This document shows, in pieces, positions 1 to 8,572 of a DNA stretch of 33,086 bases; the stretch's first letter is position 1, and each line of letters starts with the position of its first letter. The translations under genes were made by a program, and so were the position numbers. Where the stretch lies: the NCBI GenBank assembly GCA_029866005.1, contig JARXAE010000001.1, positions 1-33,086 of the forward strand. Direction: 5' to 3'. Below the pieces are notes generated by a model. That model was not told the origin of the DNA, ran no database searches, and saw only the letters and a list, made by a program, of their open reading frames with translations. Source of the stretch: Fimbriimonas sp. (GTDB taxonomy: Bacteria > Armatimonadota > Fimbriimonadia > Fimbriimonadales > Fimbriimonadaceae).

Positions 1-96
1 GGCTTCGAAAGGCTTTGTTAGGAAGTCATTGGCTCCGAGGGAGAGAGCCTGCCGCCGAACTTTGCGGAGTAAGAAGCCGCCCGACCACGAACCGGA
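1..96 (-). pseudogene. Response regulator receiver-domain fragment (continues past window edge)
   Basis: Read from about position 72 down to 1, the minus strand encodes RQALSLGANDFLTKPFEA. This is the classic end of a REC domain: a G-A-N-D-F-L loop followed by the conserved Lys and cis-Pro (TKPF). The frame is open only back to a stop at 99-97 and has no ATG. The roughly 80 upstream residues that carry the phospho-acceptor Asp are therefore absent. In their place the sequence is the start of an oxidoreductase in another frame (see 18-200). The REC-like reading begins near position 60. Either a real deletion or rearrangement, or an assembly join, created this edge. Confidence 0.5.
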
Positions 97-200
97 TCAA
101 AGAGCCCGACGAGCTCAAACTCAGAGCACCTCCCGATCGCCGGGAGGTGCCCAAAATCAGCAACTGAGCCGCAGCCCATCAAGCCGATACGAAAAGCCAT
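18..200 (-). pseudogene. Truncated Gfo/Idh/MocA-family oxidoreductase N-terminus
   Basis: The 60-codon frame starts with an NAD(P)-binding Rossmann turn: residues 4-17 have the G-x-x-G-C-G-x-x-A pattern, followed by the strand FELVGLFDP at about 28-36. This is how Gfo/Idh/MocA dehydrogenases begin. After about residue 50 (AKFGGR) the similarity stops and the frame reaches TAA within ten codons; the family is usually 330-400 residues. The start codon is one base after the stop of the lipoprotein gene upstream, so the two were probably cotranscribed. The lost part coincides with the out-of-frame response-regulator fragment. The family call is fairly safe; the cause of the truncation is not known. 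Confidence 0.65.
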
Positions 201-201
201 T

Positions 202-549
202 TCAGTTCTTGTATCGACCTGAAATCGAGTTCGTTACTTTGTTTTGCATTGCAGGACCATTCATCCCTCCTGCTCCCGGATTCTCACCCGGCTGGTTCCC
301 AGTACCCTTCGCAGGATCATCGTATTCGGAAACCGTTCCCTTTGCCCGACCGCCGTTGTCCTTTCCGAGACGGGTACCGCTATTTGCACCACCCATGCCA
401 CCATTTGAGCCTTTGTCACCCATGTAACGAGGCTTCTCCACGTGTGGGGTCGTCGCTGAGATAAAGCTCGCCACCGACTTCGGCTGGCACCCAGCGAGCA
501 GCAAACCTACAACAAAGCTAAGAATCGCGATCCGTGCGTTCATATTCAT
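202..549 (-). CDS. Small Gly/Asn-rich lipoprotein, unknown function
   Basis: This is a 115-residue protein with a clean lipoprotein signal: a short positive N-terminus, a hydrophobic core, and the lipobox L-L-A-G-C with the lipidated Cys at residue 21. The mature part is low complexity and hydrophilic, rich in Gly, Asn and Lys, with stretches such as GSNGGMGGANSG and PGENPGAGGMNGP, so it is probably disordered. No enzymatic motif is visible. It lies 20 bp downstream of an intact oxidoreductase gene and 1 bp upstream of the truncated one, all on the minus strand, which suggests one transcript. Export and lipidation are well supported; the function is unknown. Confidence 0.7.
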   Translation of the reverse strand: MNMNARIAILSFVVGLLLAGCQPKSVASFISATTPHVEKPRYMGDKGSNGGMGGANSGTRLGKDNGGRAKGTVSEYDDPAKGTGNQPGENPGAGGMNGPAMQNKVTNSISGRYKN

Positions 550-569
550 AAGTTACCCCAGAGGCTCCG

Positions 570-1646
570 TCAGAACGAAACGTCTACCTTTTCTTCGTTT
601 CCTGTCTCGCTGCTCTTGTAAAGGGCATCGAAAATGGCGTTTAGAATCAAACCGTTCAGCCCAGGAACTGGCGACTCCTTCCCGTTCTGGATGGCGTCGA
701 TGAACGCTACAACTTCGGCTGTGTGCGGAGATTCAACCTGCGGAACGTTCTTCGGCTTGAGGTCGAACAATTGCTTATTGGATTCGGTGTAAATCTCGAT
801 TGGGTCATCTCCCCAAATCTTGACGTTTGCACCTGCCTTGGTTCCGAAGAGCTGAGTTTTCATGCTCTCGCTCTCGCCTTGATTGGCCATAAATGAGCTT
901 TCCAGCGAGACCACTGCGCCGTTGTCGAACTTGATCATTCCGACTGCGAAATCCTCGACGGTGAACTTGGAGCGATCATAATCGCCAAAATTGTTCGTCA
1001 GTTCAGGATTCTTGCCCAACATATCCCAGGTCTTTCCGCTGGCAGAGACCGGCTTGGGATAGCCCATCAGGAATAGCGTGAAGTCCAAAATGTGGACACC
1101 GATATCGATGAGTGGCCCACCCCCCTGCTTCTCTTTGTCGATAAAGACTCCCCAACCAGGGACGCCACGACGACGAAGAGCTTGAGCCCGAGCGAAGTAG
1201 ATCTCGCCCATATTTCCGGCGTCGATGTACTCCTTCATGAAGCGACCGGGACCGCTGAACCGGCTCTGTAGAGCAACTTGCAGAATCTTGCCAGACTCCC
1301 TCGCAGCTACGCACATTTCCTTGGCCTCCACCGCGTTCATCGCAAGCGGTTTTTCGCAAAGGACGTGGATTCCCGCTCTCAAAGCATCGATCGTCGGGTC
1401 CTTGTGGAACTTGTTGGGAGTGGTCACCGAAACCGCATCGATTTCGCCGTCAGCGAGCATTTCCCGGTAGTCGGAGTAGATTCGCTTGATCCCAAACTTC
1501 TCTGCGGCTTCGTTTGCCACTTTCTCATTCAGGTCTGCGACTGCCACCATTTCACAGGTGTCCGGGATCGTCTCATATCCTTTCATGTGCGCGTTCTGAG
1601 CGATGCCGCCCGCTCCAATAATCCCCACTCGTACTTTGTCAGCCAT
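570..1646 (-). CDS. Gfo/Idh/MocA-family NAD(P)-dependent oxidoreductase
   Basis: This 358-residue protein is the usual length for the family. It has an N-terminal Rossmann fold with GIIGAGGIAQ at 8-17, the cofactor-discriminating acidic residue in VAVADLN near 34-40, and the family signature CEKP at 97-100, whose Lys is catalytic. The C-terminal alpha/beta domain carries QGGGPLIDIGVHILD at 174-188, where D181 and H185 are the expected catalytic or substrate residues. Such enzymes oxidise or reduce sugars, inositols and related polyols; the exact substrate cannot be read from the sequence. It leads a minus-strand group with the lipoprotein and the truncated paralogue, and is divergent from the DUF1801 gene with 41 bp between them. 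Confidence 0.93.
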   Translation of the reverse strand: MADKVRVGIIGAGGIAQNAHMKGYETIPDTCEMVAVADLNEKVANEAAEKFGIKRIYSDYREMLADGEIDAVSVTTPNKFHKDPTIDALRAGIHVLCEKPLAMNAVEAKEMCVAARESGKILQVALQSRFSGPGRFMKEYIDAGNMGEIYFARAQALRRRGVPGWGVFIDKEKQGGGPLIDIGVHILDFTLFLMGYPKPVSASGKTWDMLGKNPELTNNFGDYDRSKFTVEDFAVGMIKFDNGAVVSLESSFMANQGESESMKTQLFGTKAGANVKIWGDDPIEIYTESNKQLFDLKPKNVPQVESPHTAEVVAFIDAIQNGKESPVPGLNGLILNAIFDALYKSSETGNEEKVDVSF

Positions 1647-1687
1647 GCAGGCTCAAGGTTACCCAGGCAAAGTATTACAATTCCGCC

Positions 1688-2047
1688 ATGCTAAGCAAGG
1701 CAACAACCGTCGATGAATACTTGACGGAAATCTCTGAGGAGCGGCGTCCAATCCTCAACCAAGTCAGGGCTGCGATAAGAATGCAAATCCCCGAATTGCA
1801 GGAGTCAATGGTTTACGGCATAGCCGCCTACACTCGTCCGGATGAGACCGAACCAGAGGTCGCGTTTGCCAGCCAAGTGCAATACATTTCGATTTACTTC
1901 CCTGTTTCGGTGGTCGAATCTAAGAAGCACATTCTCGCTGGGTTGAACGTTGGGAAATGCTGCGTACGCTATCGATCGGTCGCCAAGGTTGATCTGGCGA
2001 TTGTCCGAGAACTCCTTCTAGAAACCGCTAGACAGTATCGCGCGTAG
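1688..2047 (+). CDS. DUF1801 (YdhG-like) protein
   Basis: This 119-residue protein matches the DUF1801 pattern. It opens with TTVDEYLTEISEERRPIL, followed by an amphipathic helix (VRAAIRMQIPELQESMVYGIAAY), a short beta section (VQYISIYFPV), and the closing motif GKCCVRYRSVAKVDLAIVREL at about 92-112. Members include B. subtilis YdhG, proposed as an intracellular iron chaperone, but most have no tested function. Its last 20 bases overlap the 3' end of the convergent TerC gene. It is probably monocistronic and cytoplasmic. Confidence 0.8.
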   Translation: MLSKATTVDEYLTEISEERRPILNQVRAAIRMQIPELQESMVYGIAAYTRPDETEPEVAFASQVQYISIYFPVSVVESKKHILAGLNVGKCCVRYRSVAKVDLAIVRELLLETARQYRA

Positions 2048-2810
2048 GTTGATCGTCGTCGTACTCGAGGTCTTGTGCGTCCTCGACCAGATTGGCCGAA
2101 TCTGATTCTTCCTTCGTCGGCTCCTCCGCATATTTACGTGCGAGCAAGGTGCCTCCGATCGCAATTGTGAGCAGCACGCCCCAAAAAACTGCCTGGTGCA
2201 TGTGAGGAATCGAAGCCGAGTAGGAGTTTCCTGCCAAAAATGCGAGCTTGACCCCAACCCACGCCACCAAAGCATAGGCGACATGATCGAGAACTGGATA
2301 CCGGTCTAAAATGCGAACAAATGCACCTGCGGCAAAGCGTAGCAGTACGATCCCGATCACCGCACCGAACAGGACCACCCAAATTTTCTTGGCGTCGTTG
2401 TTGATGAATGTAATCCCGGCCAATACTGAATCCACCGCAAACGCGATATCGGTCAACTCCACGGCAACCACCGTTGGCCAGAAGCCTTTACCAACCGGCT
2501 TGACCTCTTTGTCCGATGCTGCTCCTACAAAGTGCTTAATCGAGATCAGTATCAAATAGGCCGCACCAATCGCTTGGAGCCACCACTGCTTTAAGATGAT
2601 CGTCGCGAATAGAATAGCGAGCAAGCGGAAGAAAAACGCTCCTCCGAGACCGAACAAGAGAGCCTTCTTCTGCTCCTCACGCGGTAAGTGGCGCACCATG
2701 ATGGCCAGAACCAAAGCGTTGTCACCGGACAGAAGACCCTCCAAAACGACCAGCGCAACGACGCTTGCGAGGTCTTTCGTTTCAACAATCTGGTGAAAAG
2801 GGAGTTCCAT
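2028..2810 (-). CDS. TerC-family integral membrane protein (probable metal exporter)
   Basis: This 260-residue polytopic membrane protein has about seven hydrophobic segments. The TerC signatures are present: EGLLSGDNALV at 24-34 and VELTDIAFAVDS at 117-128. Acidic residues E24, D30, E118, D121 and D127 sit inside membrane segments, as expected for a divalent-cation path. TerC proteins of the YkoY/MeeY/Alx type export Mn2+ or help metalate exported proteins; which applies here is inferred only. The C-terminal ~30 residues are strongly acidic (DAQDLEYDDDQP). I saw no yybP-ykoY riboswitch: only 18 bp separate its start from that of the divergent FmdB gene, too little for one. Confidence 0.9.
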   Translation of the reverse strand: MELPFHQIVETKDLASVVALVVLEGLLSGDNALVLAIMVRHLPREEQKKALLFGLGGAFFFRLLAILFATIILKQWWLQAIGAAYLILISIKHFVGAASDKEVKPVGKGFWPTVVAVELTDIAFAVDSVLAGITFINNDAKKIWVVLFGAVIGIVLLRFAAGAFVRILDRYPVLDHVAYALVAWVGVKLAFLAGNSYSASIPHMHQAVFWGVLLTIAIGGTLLARKYAEEPTKEESDSANLVEDAQDLEYDDDQPTRDTV

Positions 2811-2828
2811 CGTTCAAAATCTATTTGT

Positions 2829-3101
2829 ATGCCTACCTACGTCTACGAATGCTCGACCTGCGAAAAGACCTTTGAGCTCGAACAACGCATAACTGAAGAC
2901 CCAATTAAGGATTGTAACTGCGGTTCCAATGGTACCGTGAAACGAATCATCCAGCCAGTAGGTATCGCCTTTAAGGGTTCCGGGTTCTACGTGAACGACA
3001 GCTCCTCGGTTTCGTCCACAACTTCCTCGACAACCTCGTCCTCCTCAACCGAGAGCTGCAATGGTAACCCAACCTCCTGCGCATGCTCGAGCGAAGGCTA
3101 A
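2829..3101 (+). CDS. FmdB-family zinc-ribbon protein
   Basis: This is a 90-residue protein. MPTYVYECSTCEKTFE with C8 and C11 is the first knuckle of the FmdB putative regulatory zinc ribbon. The segment RIIQPVGIAFKGSGFYVND at about 39-57 is the other family hallmark. The second knuckle is compressed to C29-x-C31 where the family usually has CxxC. The tail (58-90) is almost entirely Ser/Thr followed by a Cys-containing end (SCNGNPTSCACSSEG). The start at 2829 was chosen because it gives the canonical MPxYxYxC opening; a longer reading frame runs back into the TerC gene. No Shine-Dalgarno is visible and the divergent TerC start is 18 bp away. The stop overlaps the stop of the convergent cyclase gene. 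Confidence 0.88.
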   Translation: MPTYVYECSTCEKTFELEQRITEDPIKDCNCGSNGTVKRIIQPVGIAFKGSGFYVNDSSSVSSTTSSTTSSSSTESCNGNPTSCACSSEG

Positions 3102-4081
3102 GACTTCCCTGCCTCAGCTCCAAATTCTTCAAGGAAGGCTTTCAAGGCAATCTGAGCTGAGGCGTCCTTTGAAGCAGACAGCTTTGCGCTGACTGCCTTT
3201 GGATCTTTGGAACCCGCTAGTTTGATAGCCATTTCCGCCAGTGACCAGTGCTCGATCTCCCGCAGCCCACGTTCGCGTTTTCCCATCGGACTTGATTTCA
3301 ACCACTCGACAACCTTGGACGGGTCTACCGTCTTCTTTGCCTCTGCCTTGACGGTCTCATACTGGTCGACTTCATCAAGCACCTGAGCGTAGGTTTCGTC
3401 AATGAAAGCCTCAATGTCAGGAGCATCGCTGTTCGCTCCATCGATCTGCATCATCTTGGTCACCGATCGCCGGACCGCCTGTTCATCAGGAGCTGGCTCT
3501 GCTTTCGGTCGGTTAGCGATCCACGCTCCTCCAAAAACAAGGACTCCAACCACGAGCCCGAGCCGGCTCCAAGGCACGACCCTTCGCTTCGGAACTGCTT
3601 GACCCCATGAATAGACTTCGATCGGTTCAAGAATTCCCCTCACGATAACTCTGCCGACCTTTTTCGCGGGTGGCAGAGCCTGCGCTTTAACAAGGTCAAG
3701 AACCATCTTGGATGCCACAACCGATCCTGGCTTCGCCTCCCTTTCCAATCGAGCACAGATGTTGACGGCGTCGCCGAATACATCTCCCTCGGTAACCGTG
3801 ACCTCTCCGGTATGAATGGCATATCGGTGTTGCAACTCAGTCATCTTCGGAATTGCCGCGAGACAAGCACGAACTGCTTGGGCCGGACTCTCAAAGAGAC
3901 ACAGAAGTCCATCACCGGTTGACTTCACCACCACGCCCTCGTGCCCCTCAACCGCGGTTCGGAACGCTAGGTGATCACTCGAAAGCGCCGCGAGGGCAGA
4001 CGGCTCATCGGCTTGCATCCGCGCAGTGAAACCCACTGCATCGGAAAGCACAACCGTTCTTAAAACCTTTTCCCCCACCAT
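3098..4081 (-). CDS. Class III adenylyl cyclase with C-terminal transmembrane segment
   Basis: This 327-residue protein has a cyclase homology domain at about 6-150. D14 (VVLSDAVGFT) and D57 (KSTGDG) are the metal ligands. K53 and D100 fit the adenine-selecting Lys/Asp pair, and N107 and R111 (GDAVNICARLE) the transition-state residues. All key positions are present, so an active homodimeric enzyme making cAMP is likely. A single transmembrane helix follows at about 171-190 (LGLVVGVLVFGGAW), then about 135 residues of Lys/Glu/Asp-rich, probably helical sequence without a recognisable domain. The order is catalytic domain, membrane, extracytoplasmic tail, the reverse of the usual sensor-first layout. 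It is monocistronic and convergent with FmdB (4-bp overlap). Confidence 0.9.
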   Translation of the reverse strand: MVGEKVLRTVVLSDAVGFTARMQADEPSALAALSSDHLAFRTAVEGHEGVVVKSTGDGLLCLFESPAQAVRACLAAIPKMTELQHRYAIHTGEVTVTEGDVFGDAVNICARLEREAKPGSVVASKMVLDLVKAQALPPAKKVGRVIVRGILEPIEVYSWGQAVPKRRVVPWSRLGLVVGVLVFGGAWIANRPKAEPAPDEQAVRRSVTKMMQIDGANSDAPDIEAFIDETYAQVLDEVDQYETVKAEAKKTVDPSKVVEWLKSSPMGKRERGLREIEHWSLAEMAIKLAGSKDPKAVSAKLSASKDASAQIALKAFLEEFGAEAGKS

Positions 4082-4197
4082 ATCTCGTCACCAATTCTGA
4101 ACGAAAAATATCACTCAAAGTTCGTCTACGTCTTTCTTAATCACCCCGACGAATAACCTGTGGAAAACGATGCGCAAAAAAATTGAAAAATTACTGC

Positions 4198-4249
4198 TTG
4201 AAATCTATCCCTAGTGGTGGCATACTGTTCAAGCCACTATATCTAGTGG
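4198..4249 (+). promoter_or_regulatory. nrdR-nrdJ promoter with paired NrdR boxes
   Basis: A -35-like TTGAAA (4198-4203) and a -10-like CATACT (4221-4226) are 17 bp apart. Downstream, CCACTATATCTAGTGG (4234-4249) has perfect 6-bp arms and fits the 16-bp NrdR box consensus. Exactly 32 bp upstream (4202-4217) lies a weaker copy, AATCTATCCCTAGTGG, with the right half-site intact. Paired boxes about three helical turns apart that overlap the promoter are the known arrangement for NrdR. This predicts that the repressor controls its own operon with nrdJ. Confidence 0.75.
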
Positions 4250-4265
4250 ATATCACGGAAGATCG

Positions 4266-4787
4266 ATGCATTGCCCCTCGTGCGGAAACGAAGACCTCAA
4301 GGTACTCGACTCGCGTCCCGGTTCGGACGGAGAGTCGATACGACGACGTCGCGAGTGTCCGTCCTGCAGCCGCAGGTTCACCACGATTGAGCGCATCGAA
4401 AAAGCAAGGCTGTTCGTTATCAAACGAGACACCAGCCGCGCCGACTTCAACCGCGATAAGGTCTTCGAAAGCATGCGGCTAGCTTGTGGAAAGCGCCCAG
4501 TCTCAATCGAGACTCTGCAAGCAACCGCCTTGCGAATCGAAGAGCATCTTCAAAAGAAATTCGACAACGAAGTGCCAACCAAGGAGATCGGACGCGCTGT
4601 GATGCGCGAACTATCCACCATCGACACCGTTGCCTATGTCCGTTTTGCGTCGGTCTACCAAGAGTTCGAGACCGTCGCCGATTTTGCCGAAATGGTTGAG
4701 ACCGTGCAACGAGAAGAAGCACTCAACCCTTTCCGGCATTTGCAGAAGGAACTCATCACCATCCCACCTCAGGAAGAGAAATCATGA
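4266..4787 (+). CDS. nrdR: Transcriptional repressor NrdR
   Basis: At 173 residues it is a normal length for NrdR. It has an N-terminal zinc ribbon with C3, C6, C31 and C34 and the signature [20 protein letters not shown], followed by an ATP-cone domain at about 48-138 ([21 protein letters not shown]...). NrdR senses the ATP/dATP state and represses ribonucleotide reductase genes. The start at 4266 gives the canonical MHCPSCG opening and has GGAAG upstream. The stop overlaps the nrdJ start by 4 bp (ATGA), so the pair is translationally coupled. Two NrdR-box-like sites precede it. Confidence 0.97.
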   Translation: MHCPSCGNEDLKVLDSRPGSDGESIRRRRECPSCSRRFTTIERIEKARLFVIKRDTSRADFNRDKVFESMRLACGKRPVSIETLQATALRIEEHLQKKFDNEVPTKEIGRAVMRELSTIDTVAYVRFASVYQEFETVADFAEMVETVQREEALNPFRHLQKELITIPPQEEKS

Positions 4788-7700
4788 AAATTCGACGCTA
4801 CTTTACGCAATCCGGTCAAAACCCCTACGCAGGCATCAATTTCGAGCCACGTAAGAGTGAGATCCGCAACCCCGATGGCTCCACCGTCTTCCTCATGGAA
4901 AACGTCATGGTTCCATCCGGTTGGAGCCAGGTAGCAACCGATATCCTCGCCCAGAAGTACTTCCGGAAAGCAGGTCTCACTCCGGGCAAAGTCGGCGGAG
5001 CCGACTACGCCGGCGAGAATGCCTCGGTAGTTACCCCGTCAGCCGAGTGCGAAACCGATTCCCGCCAAGTCTTCCACCGCCTCGCCGGATGCTGGCGACA
5101 CTGGGGCGAGAAGTTCAACTACTTCGATTCCGCCGATGACGCGCAGACCTTTTACGACGAGATGGTTAACATGCTCGCCCGCCAAGTTGCCGCGCCAAAC
5201 AGCCCGCAGTGGTTCAACACCGGCATGCACTTCGCCTACGGCATCACCGGTTCCGCCCAAGGTCACTACTACGTCGATCCCCGCAACGGCGAACTGAAGA
5301 AGTCCGCCAACGCCTACGAGCGTCCGCAGCCCCACGCCTGCTTCATCCTCAGCGTCAAGGATGACCTCGTCAACGAAGGCGGCATCATGGACCTCTGGAC
5401 CCGCGAAGCCCGAATCTTCAAGTACGGCTCAGGCGTCGGCACAAACTTCTCCAAGATCCGAGGCGAGAACGAGCGACTCAGCGGCGGCGGAAAATCTTCC
5501 GGCCTGATGAGCTTCCTCCGCGTCGGCGACCGATCAGCCGGAGCCATAAAGTCCGGTGGCACCACCCGACGGGCCGCCAAGATGGTCTGCCTCGATATCA
5601 ACCACCCCGACATCGAAGAGTTCGTGAACTGGAAGGTCAAGGAAGAGCAAAAGGTTGCCTCCCTTGTCACCGGATCCAAGCTCAACCAGCGCCACATCAA
5701 CAACGTGATGAAGGCCGCCTACGTCGACGGAACCGTCAACGCCAACCCGCGCACCAACAAAGCCCTCTGGACCGCCATCGCCGAAGCCAAGCTCGACGAA
5801 ATCCCAACCAACTACATCCAGCGCGCCATCCAGTTCGCCGAGCAAGGCTTTACCAGCATCGAGTTCCCAACCTTCGACACCGGCTACGAGTCCGAAGCCT
5901 ACATCACCGTCTCCGGTCAGAACTCCAACAACTCCGTCCGAGTCAGCAACGACTTCTTCAAGGCCGTCGAAACTGACGCTGACTGGAGCCTCACCGCTCG
6001 AACCAGCGGCAAAACCGTTAAGTCTGTCAAAGCCAAGGGCCTCTGGGACGACATCTGCCAAGCCGCCTGGAACTCCGCCGACCCCGGCCTCCAATACGAC
6101 ACCACCATCAACGAGTGGCACACCTGCCCCGCGCATGGCCGCATCAACGCGTCCAACCCCTGCTCGGAGTACATGTTCCTCGATGACACCGCCTGCAACC
6201 TCGCCTCCATCAACCTCGCCACTCTCTACAACCGAGAAACCGGCAAGTTCGACGTCGAAGGCTACATGCACGCCATCCAACTCTGGACCGTCGTGCTCGA
6301 AATCAGCGTCCTCATGGCGCAGTTCCCCTCCAAGGAAGTCGCTCAGCTCAGCTACGACTTCCGAACCCTCGGCCTCGGATACGCCAACCTCGGCGCCCTC
6401 CTGATGCAGATGGGAATCCCCTACGACAGCCCCGAAGGTTTCGCTATCGCCGGAGCCCTCACCGCCGTCCTCGGAGGCGAAAGCTACGCAACCAGCTCCG
6501 AAATGGCCAAGCAGCACGGCCCATTCCCCAGCTACCAACCGAACCGCGAGAACATGCTCCGCGTCATTCGAAACCACCGACGCGCCGCCTACAACGCCGC
6601 CCGATCGGAGTACGAAGGCCTCAGCATCCTCCCCCTCGGCATCGACCAGCTTCTCTGCCCCGGAGACCTCCTTCACGCCGCCCACAAGTCGTGGGATCGA
6701 GCCCTCGAGCTCGGCGAGAAGTTCGGCTTCCGAAACGCCCAGGTGACGGTACTTGCGCCCACCGGCACCATCGGGCTCATCATGGACTGCGACACCACCG
6801 GTGTCGAGCCAGACTTCGCCCTCGTTAAGTTCAAGAAGCTCAGCGGCGGCGGATACTTCAAGATCATCAACCAGTCGATCCCGCCCGCCCTCACCAAGAT
6901 GGGCTACGACGGAAAGCAAATCGACGACATCATCGGCTACACCGTCGGATACAAAACCCTCAACGGCGCCCCGCACATCAACCACGAAACCCTCAAAGCC
7001 AAGGGCTTCACCGAAGTCGAACTCCAAAAGCTCGAAGCCGGCCTCGAATCCGCCTTCGAACTCCAGTTCGTCTTCAACAAATACACCTTCGGCGACGAGT
7101 TCTGCACCAAGGTCCTCGGCTTCACCGAAGACCAAATCAACGACTGGTCGTTCAACATGCTCGTCGAACTCGGCTTCACCAAAGCCCAGATCGAAGAAGC
7201 CAACGAGTTCGTCTGCGGCTCGATGACCGTCGAAGGCGCCCCCCACCTCAAAGCCGAGCACCTCGCCGTCTTCGACTGCGCCAACCGATGCGGTAAGAAA
7301 GGTCAACGCTTCATCAGCGCCGAGGGTCACATCCGAATGATGGCCGCCGCCCAGCCGTTCCTCTCCGGAGCGATCAGCAAGACCATCAACCTCCCATCCG
7401 AGGCCAGCGTCAGCGACGTCCACAACGCCTACTGGCTCTCCTGGCAGCTCGGAATCAAGGCGAACGCCCTCTACCGAGACGGCAGCAAACTCAGCCAGCC
7501 CCTCAACAGCAGCAGCTCCGACTCTGCCGCCGCCATCCTTGAAGCAACCTTGGATCTGGACATGGGACTCGAAGAGCCACAAGACGACTCAAGACTCGAG
7601 ACTCAAGACTCAAGACTTTCTGCGCATGCAGAAATCGAGCGTATCGCCACCAAACTCGTCTACCGCTACATCAGCAAGCGACGAGTCATGCCCGGACGCC

Positions 7701-8572
7701 GCAGAGGCTACACCCAAAAGGCCCGCGTCGGCGGACACAAGGTCTACCTCCGAACCGGTGAATTCGAAGACGGAACCCTCGGCGAAATCTTCATCGATAT
7801 GCACCGCGAAGGCGCCGCCTTCCGGTCGCTCATGAACTGCTTCGCCATCGCCGTCTCCCTCGGCCTCCAATACGGAGTCCCGCTCGAGGAGTTCACCGAG
7901 GCGTTCGTCTTCACCCGCTTCGAGCCAAACGGCTCCGTCCATGGCCACGACAACATCAAAATGTCCACGTCGGTCATCGACTACATCTTCCGCGAGCTCA
8001 GCATGTCCTACCTCGGACGAACCGACCTCGTGCAAGTCAAGCCCGAAGACCTCCGCTCCGACACCATGGGCACACCTTCCCAAGTCGTGGATTACGATGA
8101 AGAAGAAGACCAAGGCGAACTTGAGGACCACGTCCCCGGCTCCGCAAGAAACGACCACAGCAGCGTCGGCTACAACGCCAACAGCACCGCCGACCAAGGA
8201 CAAGACCCGCTCCCTTTTGAAGGCGGGCGAGCCCTCGGTTCGCCCACCGACGCCCTCATACGCAACCAAGCCAACAACGTCGCCGTCTACGAAGAACGCG
8301 TCGTCAGCGGCAACGGCTCCAACGGCCTAGGCCTGTTCGAGATCAGCGAAGCTCCGGCGCTCAAGACTCAAGACTCAAGACTCAAGACGACCGAAGCCGC
8401 TGTGGCATACTTGGCGCCCAGCGACATGGATGCAACGGCGGCGAAGGTCCGCGAAGCCCGCCTCAAAGGCTACGAAGGCGACCCCTGCGGCAACTGCGGA
8501 GCGTTCACGCTAGTCAGGAACGGAGTCTGCCTCAAGTGCAACAGCTGCGGAGAGACAAGCGGGTGTAGTTAA
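4784..8572 (+). CDS. nrdJ: Vitamin B12-dependent ribonucleotide reductase (class II)
   Basis: This 1262-residue enzyme reduces ribonucleotides to deoxyribonucleotides using adenosylcobalamin. The catalytic set is complete: thiyl Cys C460 within N458-P-C-S-E462, with C186 (PHACF) and C471 ([10 protein letters not shown]) as the redox pair. The 11-residue spacing between C460 and C471 matches characterised class II enzymes. The barrel is followed by a TSCPD domain at about 945-1090 ([20 protein letters not shown]) and a C-terminal four-Cys zinc ribbon in the last 30 residues (CGNCG...CLKCNSCG). The linkers on each side of the TSCPD domain contain 7-bp tandem repeats and one REP-like hairpin in frame. 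The gene is strongly biased to C in third position. Its stop shares an A with the start of the HEPN gene. Confidence 0.97.
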   Translation: MKIRRYFTQSGQNPYAGINFEPRKSEIRNPDGSTVFLMENVMVPSGWSQVATDILAQKYFRKAGLTPGKVGGADYAGENASVVTPSAECETDSRQVFHRLAGCWRHWGEKFNYFDSADDAQTFYDEMVNMLARQVAAPNSPQWFNTGMHFAYGITGSAQGHYYVDPRNGELKKSANAYERPQPHACFILSVKDDLVNEGGIMDLWTREARIFKYGSGVGTNFSKIRGENERLSGGGKSSGLMSFLRVGDRSAGAIKSGGTTRRAAKMVCLDINHPDIEEFVNWKVKEEQKVASLVTGSKLNQRHINNVMKAAYVDGTVNANPRTNKALWTAIAEAKLDEIPTNYIQRAIQFAEQGFTSIEFPTFDTGYESEAYITVSGQNSNNSVRVSNDFFKAVETDADWSLTARTSGKTVKSVKAKGLWDDICQAAWNSADPGLQYDTTINEWHTCPAHGRINASNPCSEYMFLDDTACNLASINLATLYNRETGKFDVEGYMHAIQLWTVVLEISVLMAQFPSKEVAQLSYDFRTLGLGYANLGALLMQMGIPYDSPEGFAIAGALTAVLGGESYATSSEMAKQHGPFPSYQPNRENMLRVIRNHRRAAYNAARSEYEGLSILPLGIDQLLCPGDLLHAAHKSWDRALELGEKFGFRNAQVTVLAPTGTIGLIMDCDTTGVEPDFALVKFKKLSGGGYFKIINQSIPPALTKMGYDGKQIDDIIGYTVGYKTLNGAPHINHETLKAKGFTEVELQKLEAGLESAFELQFVFNKYTFGDEFCTKVLGFTEDQINDWSFNMLVELGFTKAQIEEANEFVCGSMTVEGAPHLKAEHLAVFDCANRCGKKGQRFISAEGHIRMMAAAQPFLSGAISKTINLPSEASVSDVHNAYWLSWQLGIKANALYRDGSKLSQPLNSSSSDSAAAILEATLDLDMGLEEPQDDSRLETQDSRLSAHAEIERIATKLVYRYISKRRVMPGRRRGYTQKARVGGHKVYLRTGEFEDGTLGEIFIDMHREGAAFRSLMNCFAIAVSLGLQYGVPLEEFTEAFVFTRFEPNGSVHGHDNIKMSTSVIDYIFRELSMSYLGRTDLVQVKPEDLRSDTMGTPSQVVDYDEEEDQGELEDHVPGSARNDHSSVGYNANSTADQGQDPLPFEGGRALGSPTDALIRNQANNVAVYEERVVSGNGSNGLGLFEISEAPALKTQDSRLKTTEAAVAYLAPSDMDATAAKVREARLKGYEGDPCGNCGAFTLVRNGVCLKCNSCGETSGCS
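7586..7613 (+). repeat. GACTCAA heptanucleotide tandem repeat inside nrdJ (copy 1)
   Basis: Four 7-bp units (GACTCAA, GACTCGA, GACTCAA, GACTCAA) lie in the linker before the TSCPD domain and encode part of [11 protein letters not shown]. Because the unit is not a multiple of three, gain or loss of one copy would shift the frame. Confidence 0.9.
8225..8245 (+). repeat. REP-like GC-rich hairpin inside nrdJ
   Basis: GGGCGA (8225-8230) pairs with TCGCCC (8240-8245); a G-T wobble and a CC/GG pair extend the stem around a CTC loop. It sits in the second linker of nrdJ, a poorly conserved part of the protein. Confidence 0.5.
8365..8385 (+). repeat. GACTCAA heptanucleotide tandem repeat inside nrdJ (copy 2)
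   Basis: Three perfect GACTCAA units, plus a preceding partial one, encode part of [10 protein letters not shown] just before the C-terminal zinc ribbon. This is the same unit and phase as the array near 7586, and it yields the same QDSRL peptide. Confidence 0.9.

Noticed and set aside
2811-2828. yybP-ykoY (Mn2+) riboswitch ahead of the TerC gene
   Set aside because: Only 18 bp separate it from the divergent gene; no room for the aptamer.
5534-7582. 682-codon open frame on the minus strand inside nrdJ
   Set aside because: Shadow of the C-rich third positions of nrdJ; the product is Val/Gly/Asp/Glu-biased with no domain, while nrdJ is certain.
7610-8269. 219-codon minus-strand frame inside nrdJ
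   Set aside because: Same codon-bias shadow of nrdJ.
7586-8385. CRISPR-like array in nrdJ
   Set aside because: Units are 7 bp, contiguous and without spacers.
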